Source: Candidatus Sulfopaludibacter sp. SbA3 (lineage in GTDB: Bacteria; Acidobacteriota; Terriglobia; Bryobacterales; Bryobacteraceae). Taken from it: a stretch of DNA of 10,678 nt. A model generated the notes under the pieces. It was given only the letters and a program-made list of their open reading frames with translations, was not told the origin of the DNA and searched no databases. Shown one piece after another: positions 6,832-10,678 of the stretch; the stretch's first letter is position 1, and every line of letters starts with the position of its first letter. The stretch covers positions 1-10,678 of the forward strand of contig OKRF01000231.1 of assembly GCA_900290315.1 (NCBI GenBank), read 5' to 3'. The position numbers were made by a program, and so were the translations under genes.

Positions 6832-7395
6832 CTACTTGCGCCCCGCCACATGCAAATTATTCGTGACGGAAAACACACCCGCCACCGTGTTGGCGCGGAG
6901 AGCCGCCAGGTCTTTATCGGCCTGCGTATCGACCACGCCTTCCAACGTCACCCTGCCATTTTCCACGATGATGTGAATCGAGGGCACCGCCTGCATGGCA
7001 TAGCGGTCCAGCCCCTGAAATCCGTAGATGGCGCGGTATTCGGCGATGCGCGTTTGCCCGTCCATGGGGGATAGCGGCAGCACGTGAATCTGGTTATTCA
7101 CGTGAGTCACGCCTTCGATGCCCTTGACGGCTCTTTCGGCATCGCTCTTAAGCACGGGGTTCGTCACCTGCCCCAGGAGAGTGACCGTAGATCCCTCCAC
7201 ACGATAGGCCAGATTATCGAACACCCCGTAATAAGGAAGCATCACCAGTTCGTGGCGGACTTCCCGCGTGATGCGGTCTGTCGCCGGCGTCCCGCCGCCG
7301 GTTGCATAGCGGTCCGCGCCTTTTTGCGCGGCGGCGGTAAGGACAAGCGTGAGCGTTAGTGCGAATGCGCACGTAGGGACAAGCAGTTTCTTCAT
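6832..7395 (-). CDS. Secreted protein with two BON domains
   Basis: A 187-residue envelope protein. Residues 1-23 form a signal peptide (MKKLLVPT, a hydrophobic Leu/Thr core, then TAAAQ). Two BON domains follow. The first, about 41-107, includes VEGSTVTLLGQVTNP and VNNQIHVLP; the second, about 118-183, includes VENGRVTLEGVVD and VTNNLHV. BON domains bind phospholipids or membranes, as in OsmY and secretins, so a periplasmic, membrane-associated role is likely; the precise job is unknown. The start at 7395 is chosen over a longer frame (to 7428) because a very strong AGGAGGAGGAGG lies just upstream and the signal peptide then begins MKK. The linker at residues 31-40 (ATGGGTPATD) coincides with a degenerate copy of the palindromic repeat. 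thiC lies 121 nt upstream on the same strand. Confidence 0.85.
   Translation of the reverse strand: MKKLLVPTCAFALTLTLVLTAAAQKGADRYATGGGTPATDRITREVRHELVMLPYYGVFDNLAYRVEGSTVTLLGQVTNPVLKSDAERAVKGIEGVTHVNNQIHVLPLSPMDGQTRIAEYRAIYGFQGLDRYAMQAVPSIHIIVENGRVTLEGVVDTQADKDLAALRANTVAGVFSVTNNLHVAGRK
7282..7304. repeat. Degenerate REP-like unit inside the BON coding sequence
   Basis: The plus-strand sequence CGCCGGCG-TCCC-GCCGCCGGTTG aligns with the repeat core at 7454-7477 with one deletion and two or three substitutions, and can form CCGGCG/CGCCGG with a 6-nt loop. On the gene strand it encodes ATGGGTPAT in the linker between the signal peptide and the first BON domain. GC-rich coding sequence can produce such matches by chance; the ADOP gene has a weaker one near 2548-2572. 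This copy is therefore less certain than the intergenic ones. Confidence 0.4.
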
Positions 7396-7404
7396 GCTCC
7401 TCCT

Positions 7405-7423
7405 CCTCCTGCCACGGCAGAGG
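7405..7423 (-). promoter_or_regulatory. Dyad overlapping the BON gene ribosome-binding site
   Basis: On the minus strand CCTCTGCC (7423-7416) can pair with GGCAGGAGG (7413-7405), 8 bp with one bulged G, although the 2-nt turn means the innermost pairs must open. The right arm contains part of the Shine-Dalgarno repeat that runs on to about 7397. Further AGG units lie closer to the ATG, so the site would be only partly masked. Confidence 0.25.
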
Positions 7424-7450
7424 TGCAATTCGCTTGCCGCGCGGCACTCG

Positions 7451-7479
7451 GTAACGCCGGCGATCTTGCCGCCGGTTGT
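7451..7479. repeat. REP-like palindromic unit between thiC and the BON gene
   Basis: This single copy starts GTAACGCCGGCGATCTTG and ends GCCGCCGGTTGT. Its first 18 bases equal those of the minus-strand unit at 6790, and its end equals that of the plus-strand unit at 6728. The stem CCGGCGA/CCGCCGG has six pairs and an A-C mismatch next to the loop. About 30 nt further right, GTTTTTCGAC (7509-7518) repeats the outer flank of the pair at 6728-6790 and runs into the thiC stop codon. The BON gene is thus bracketed by copies of the family. Confidence 0.7.
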
Positions 7480-7516
7480 GTTGGCTATTCCCCAGCCCCC
7501 AACCCCTGTTTTTCGA

Positions 7517-8911
7517 CTAATCGTTGCCCGAGATATTCACCAGACTCGGCGCTGCGGTGCCGTTGGCGGCCGCCTCCGCCTCTTCCATTGTGAAGCTCTC
7601 CACCTTTGCGGAGATATTCATGGAGCAGAACTTGGGCCCGCACATGGAGCAGAAATGCGCGTCCTTGAAGCCATCCTCCGGCAGCGTCTCGTCGTGCATG
7701 GCGCGCGCTGTCTCCGGATCCAGCGAAAGGTCGAACTGGCGATTCCAGTCGAACGTATAGCGCGCCCGTGACAACTCGTCGTCACGATCACGGGCGCCGG
7801 GACGGTGCCGCGCAATATCTGCCGCGTGGGCGGCAATCTTGTAGGCGATGATGCCCGCCTTCACATCCTCGCGATTGGGCAGCCCCAGATGCTCTTTGGG
7901 CGTGACATAGCAAAGCATGGACGCCCCGTGCCAGCCGATCATCGCCGCGCCAATCGCCGAGGTGATGTGGTCGTAGCCCGGTGCGATATCGGTGACCAGC
8001 GGACCCAGCGTGTAGAAGGGCGCCTCGTAGCACATCTCCTTTTCCTTCTGGACCTGCAGTTCGATCTGGTCCATGGGGATGTGGCCGGGCCCTTCGATCA
8101 TTACCTGCACGTCGTATTCCCAGGCCTTCTTGGTCAATTCGCCCAGCGTCTTAAGTTCCGCGAACTGCGCCTCGTCGCTGGCGTCGGCCACGCTGCCGGG
8201 CCGCAATCCATCGCCCAGTGAAAAGCTCACATCGTGCTTCTGAAAGATCTTGCAGATGTCTTCGAAGCATTCGTACAGCATGTTCTGTTTGTGGTTCTTC
8301 ACCATCCACTCGGCCAGAATGGAGCCACCGCGGCTCACAATTCCGGTGATGCGCTTGGTGGTGAGAGGAATGTACTGCACCAGCACGCCGGCGTGGATGG
8401 TCATGTAGTCCACACCCTGCTCCGCCTGCTCTTCGATCACTTCCAGCATCACCTGCTTCGAAAGGTCTTCCACGCGGCGCACTCTGCTGAGCGCTTCGTA
8501 AATCGGCACCGTGCCGATGGGCACCGGCGAATGCGCGAGAATCGCCTTGCGGATGGCCGGGATATCGCCACCGGTAGAAAGGTCCATCACCGTATCGGCG
8601 CCGTACTTCACCGAATAGCGCAGTTTCTCCAGTTCGCCTTCAATGTCTGACACCACCGCGGAATTGCCGATATTCGAGTTGATCTTGCACTTCGAGGCCA
8701 CTCCGATGGCCATGGGCTCCAGGTTGGTGTGGTGAATGTTAGCCGGAATGATCATGCGGCCGAGCGCCACCTCGCAGCGGACCGTTTCCGGCAAGATGCT
8801 CTCGCGTTGCGCAATGAAATGCATCTCCTCGGTGGTTATCCCCTTCCGGGCATAGTGCATCTGTGTGCGGATTTCGTCGTCTTTACGTTTTGCTACCCAC
8901 TCTGTGCGCAT
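7517..8911 (-). CDS. thiC: Phosphomethylpyrimidine synthase ThiC
   Basis: ThiC is a radical-SAM enzyme that rearranges 5-aminoimidazole ribotide into 4-amino-5-hydroxymethyl-2-methylpyrimidine phosphate, the pyrimidine half of thiamine. The 464-residue protein is the short form without the long N-terminal extension. Family motifs include INSNIGNSAVVSDIEGE, MDLSTGGDIPAIR, TIHAGVL, SRGGSILAEWM, SLGDGLRPG and EGPGHIPMDQ. The C-terminal cysteines C421, C424 and C429 in CSMCGPKFC bind the [4Fe-4S] cluster. The ATG at 8911 has AGGAG 6 nt upstream. No other thiamine gene is visible. The leader has no recognisable TPP riboswitch; it holds a micro-ORF and a GC-rich hairpin instead. The stop codon touches the repeat-family flank GTTTTTCGAC. 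Confidence 0.97.
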   Translation of the reverse strand: MRTEWVAKRKDDEIRTQMHYARKGITTEEMHFIAQRESILPETVRCEVALGRMIIPANIHHTNLEPMAIGVASKCKINSNIGNSAVVSDIEGELEKLRYSVKYGADTVMDLSTGGDIPAIRKAILAHSPVPIGTVPIYEALSRVRRVEDLSKQVMLEVIEEQAEQGVDYMTIHAGVLVQYIPLTTKRITGIVSRGGSILAEWMVKNHKQNMLYECFEDICKIFQKHDVSFSLGDGLRPGSVADASDEAQFAELKTLGELTKKAWEYDVQVMIEGPGHIPMDQIELQVQKEKEMCYEAPFYTLGPLVTDIAPGYDHITSAIGAAMIGWHGASMLCYVTPKEHLGLPNREDVKAGIIAYKIAAHAADIARHRPGARDRDDELSRARYTFDWNRQFDLSLDPETARAMHDETLPEDGFKDAHFCSMCGPKFCSMNISAKVESFTMEEAEAAANGTAAPSLVNISGND

Positions 8912-8937
8912 GATGGTCTCCTGATGGCTGCGGGACG

Positions 8938-8969
8938 GATCGCGGGCCGGGGGATTTCCCGGCCCGATC
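8938..8969 (-). other. Strong GC hairpin between the micro-ORF and thiC
   Basis: A perfect 8-bp stem, GGGCCGGG (8944-8951) with CCCGGCCC (8958-8965), encloses a 6-nt loop and is extended by GATC (8938-8941) with GATC (8966-8969) across a 2-nt bulge. It starts directly after the micro-ORF stop codon and ends 26 nt before the thiC start. No T run follows on either strand, so it is not a classical intrinsic terminator. It may set mRNA processing, stability or translation of thiC. Confidence 0.55.
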
Positions 8970-9026
8970 CTACTTCTGTTTCTTTGGCTTCTTCGTCTCT
9001 TTTTTGGGGCTCTTGTCCTTACCCAT
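8970..9026 (-). CDS. 18-residue lysine-rich micro-protein upstream of thiC
   Basis: ATG at 9026 to TAG at 8972-8970 encodes MGKDKSPKKETKKPKKQK, in which nine of 18 residues are lysine. An AAGGGAG lies 7 nt before the ATG, and a TATAAT box lies 24 nt before it, so it is well placed for expression. Tiny proteins of the type KDKSPKKExKKPKK occur as annotated small hypotheticals in many bacteria; this is from memory and no function is established. It could be a nucleic-acid-binding peptide or, given its position before a hairpin and thiC, a leader peptide. The motif suggests a conserved small protein more than a chance frame. Confidence 0.65.
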   Translation of the reverse strand: MGKDKSPKKETKKPKKQK

Positions 9027-9049
9027 ATGAATTCTCCCTTACAGATGAG

Positions 9050-9078
9050 ATTATAACCGCTATGCTGCCCGTTGACGC
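9050..9078 (-). promoter_or_regulatory. Promoter for the micro-ORF and thiC
   Basis: On the minus strand a perfect -10 box TATAAT (9055-9050) follows a weak -35 GCGTCA (9078-9073, three of six consensus bases) at 17 nt. The predicted start is near 9043, giving a leader of about 17 nt to the micro-ORF and about 130 nt to thiC. The -35 lies inside the last codons of the glycosyltransferase gene and the -10 just beyond its stop. Confidence 0.6.
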
Positions 9079-10182
9079 TTGATTTGATATCGATATCCCC
9101 GCCAATTCACGGTGTTTCCGAAGACCGAAGAGACCAGGGCGATCAGCCAGATCCACGTGGCGAGCGGCGCCCAGATGGCGTGCACCCACGCGTGGCGCTT
9201 AAACCAGGGCTCCAGTTCCGGCAGCGCGGCCTCGATTCAACCCTTTCAGCATGCCCGGCGAAAGCTGCGCGATGAGCGCCCACTCCGCCAGGCGAAACCC
9301 TTTCACGGAAGCCACGATGGACGCCGCCATGCCGCCGCAGTAGAAGATATGGGCGATCAGCCCGGGCCACCACAGGCGGGGATTGTAGACGCGCGTAATG
9401 GTCATCTGGCGCCGCACCCAACGGAAAAAGTCCAGTCCGGTGGTGTGGTCCACGCAGGGCACCAGAGCGCCCGGTGCGTAGGCGATGCGCAGGCCGGCGG
9501 CGTGAACCGCGGCGCTCAGCGCGTAATCGTCGCTGACGGTACGGCGCCAGTAGTCCGGCACGCGCGCCGCAAAGAACGTTTCCTTCTGGATGGCGGTGGC
9601 GCCACCCCAGGCGAACGGACTGTCGCCCTTGCCCAACAACCCGAAGCTGACCGCGTCCCACACGCTGCGCATCAGGCTCCAGAAGGCCGGCGGATCCGGA
9701 GCAAACCAGCGATATCCCGTGGACGCCCCCACGCCTTCCTCTGCCAGCGGCCCCACCAGGGAGCGAAGCCAGCGGCGCGCCGGACGGCCATCGGAATCGG
9801 CAAAAGCAAAAACCTGGCTCCGCTTGCGGGCCGCCTTGACTGCCGCGAGCAGATTCTGCACTTTTTCGCCGGTGTTTGGGTCGGCGCCGTGAGCCAGCAC
9901 CACTTTGACGCGCGAGGGCAGGACGCCGGGCGGAATATCGGCGGCACTGTGGGCCGTCACCACCAGTTCGTAGTCCGGATAATCGAGCGATGCCAGGGCC
10001 GCGAGATTTTCGCGCAACCCTTCGTCATAGCCTTTTACCGGCACAATCACGGTGGCGAGCGGCAGCACCGAGGCCGACTCCGCGAGCCGCGCGGCTACAT
10101 ACTCCGCGCGCTTGCGTTCCCCGCGCAGCGAGAGCAATGCCAACAGGAGAGCGGGACCAACGAAGAGCCAGTACCAGAACAA
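9060..10182 (-). CDS. Membrane GT2-type (ceramide glucosyltransferase-like) glycosyltransferase, frameshifted near the C-terminus
   Basis: A glycosyltransferase with a GT-A fold: N-terminal helix (about 1-19), VIVPVKGYDEG at 45-55, DSD metal/sugar-nucleotide motif at 129-131, AWGGATAI at 191-198, SDD at 217-219, FFRWVRRQ at 252-259, then C-terminal helices. The pattern resembles ceramide glucosyltransferase/HpnI-like enzymes; acceptor unknown. The first frame stops at 9201-9199, but after residue N316 (codon 9237-9235) the +1 frame continues as EAALPELEPWFKRHAW, a membrane helix and GNTVNWRGYRYQIKRQ to the TAG at 9062-9060, the ending expected for the family. One extra base near 9234 explains this; it could be a sequencing error or a real mutation. 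The start is TTG at 10182, 1 nt after the upstream stop, with AAGG 5 nt before. The joined product would be 373 residues. Confidence 0.75.
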
Positions 10183-10183
10183 C

Positions 10184-10594
10184 TCAGCCTTTGCGGCCCT
10201 TGCCCTTAGCCTTCGCTTTGGCCTTGGGCTTGGCGGCTTCCACCACGGGCGCCGGTTCGGGTTCGGTTTCGACGTCTGCGCCGGCCATTTCATCGACCTC
10301 GGCCGGGTCTTCCAGCGCGTTCTCCAGTTCCGGATCGATGGCGTCCACAGCCACGGTAGCATCGGCATCACCCGGTGCCACCTTCTTCAGCACTTCACTG
10401 AACAGCGCGGCCTTACGCAGATCCACCTTCGGCGGTGGAGCTTGTTCGTGACGGTAGTCGTGATCGTTGTGACAGGTTCGGCAGCGGACCTTGGCCGGCT
10501 CGTTATTCAAAACCGAGACGATCGCATGGTTCATGATCCGCTTGCAGCGGACACAAAAATCGTCGATATCGTCGCCCAGACGAGGATCGCGCAT
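10184..10594 (-). CDS. Zinc-ribbon protein with acidic linker and Lys/Ala-rich tail
   Basis: A 136-residue protein. The N-terminal part has two CxxC pairs, CVRC (14-17) and CRTC (38-41), separated by 20 residues with NHAIVSVLNNEPAKVRC, which should bind one zinc ion. Next come HNDHDYRH, an Asp/Glu-rich stretch (roughly 85-115), and a histone-H1-like tail, KPKAKAKAKGKGRKG. The tail suggests nucleic-acid or polyanion contact, but function is unknown; similar zinc-ribbon proteins are known to me only as hypotheticals. The start at 10594 is chosen over an open frame reaching 10672 because AGGAG lies 5 nt upstream and the longer N-terminus overlaps the preceding gene. The stop is 1 nt before the TTG of the glycosyltransferase, so the two are probably coupled. 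Confidence 0.75.
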   Translation of the reverse strand: MRDPRLGDDIDDFCVRCKRIMNHAIVSVLNNEPAKVRCRTCHNDHDYRHEQAPPPKVDLRKAALFSEVLKKVAPGDADATVAVDAIDPELENALEDPAEVDEMAGADVETEPEPAPVVEAAKPKAKAKAKGKGRKG

Positions 10595-10602
10595 AGAATC
10601 TC

Positions 10603-10678
10603 CTAACTGCTGGCCGATTGACCGGCTGGCTCCGGCTCGGCCAGGTGGGGTTTGGGTTCTGGCAGCACCCACTGTGCC
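10603..10678 (-). CDS. C-terminal end of an unknown gene (runs off the right edge)
   Basis: A minus-strand frame enters from the right edge and ends with TAG at 10605-10603, 8 nt before the zinc-ribbon ATG. The visible 24 residues include AQWVLPEPKPHLAEPEP and finish with AGQSASS, a plausible Pro/Glu-rich protein tail. The stop overlaps the Shine-Dalgarno of the next gene, as in a tight operon. No family can be named from this short piece, and the frame choice is an inference from spacing and composition. Confidence 0.45.
   Translation of the reverse strand, partial: AQWVLPEPKPHLAEPEPAGQSASS

Noticed and set aside
6728..7479. CRISPR array
   Set aside because: The repeat copies are few, irregularly spaced and in both orientations, and no cas gene is present. 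They behave as REP-like palindromes.
8912..9060. TPP riboswitch in front of thiC
   Set aside because: The conserved CTGAGA and other THI-box core elements are absent on the minus strand, and the interval is taken up by a micro-ORF and a hairpin.
9112..10209. A 365-codon plus-strand frame
   Set aside because: Antisense to the glycosyltransferase. The real coding strand shows the DSD, SDD and FRWVRRQ motifs.

Overview
The window looks like a piece of an Acidobacteriota chromosome, most likely from the Bryobacterales/Solibacter side. Three things point there: an orphan MacB/FtsX-type permease of the acidobacterial ADOP family, a secreted protein with the acidobacterial VWFA-related domain, and GC-rich coding sequence with tight operons. 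This placement rests on protein families recognised by eye, not on a database search.

Left part (1-3097, minus strand). The 5' end of an unfinished gene runs off the left edge (1-86). A comparatively AT-rich stretch without a recognisable gene follows (87-547). Next comes a 68-codon remnant of a TniB/IstB-like transposition ATPase (548-754). It lies directly against the stop codon, and in the reading frame, of a full-length ADOP permease (755-3097).

Middle part (3363-6624, plus strand). Four genes are packed as one operon: moeA, moaC, a mogA/moaB-type gene and a secreted VWA protein. moeA and moaC overlap by ATGA, moaC and mogA overlap by 8 nt, and mogA and the VWA gene are 1 nt apart. The first three act in molybdenum cofactor synthesis: MoaC makes cyclic pyranopterin monophosphate, the MogA/MoaB protein adenylates molybdopterin, and MoeA inserts molybdate. 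moaA, moaD and moaE are not in the window. An extended -10 box sits so close to the moeA GTG that the mRNA may be leaderless. The VWA protein has lost key metal-site residues, and its place in a cofactor operon is unexplained.

Right part (6625-10678, all genes minus strand). Reading in the direction of transcription from the right edge: the tail of an unknown gene; a zinc-ribbon protein with a Lys/Ala-rich tail; a membrane GT2 glycosyltransferase that starts with TTG and carries an apparent single-base frameshift near its C-terminus; a good promoter driving an 18-residue lysine-rich micro-ORF; a strong GC hairpin; thiC (thiamine pyrimidine synthesis, with no visible TPP riboswitch); and a secreted two-BON-domain protein.

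GC-rich palindromic repeats surround the BON gene. An inverted pair lies downstream (6728-6790) and a single copy upstream (7451-7479). A degenerate copy seems to lie inside its coding sequence (7282-7304). The copies share a hairpin with a 7-bp stem and 5-nt loop, and one base pair in it shows a compensatory change, which suggests the structure is maintained.
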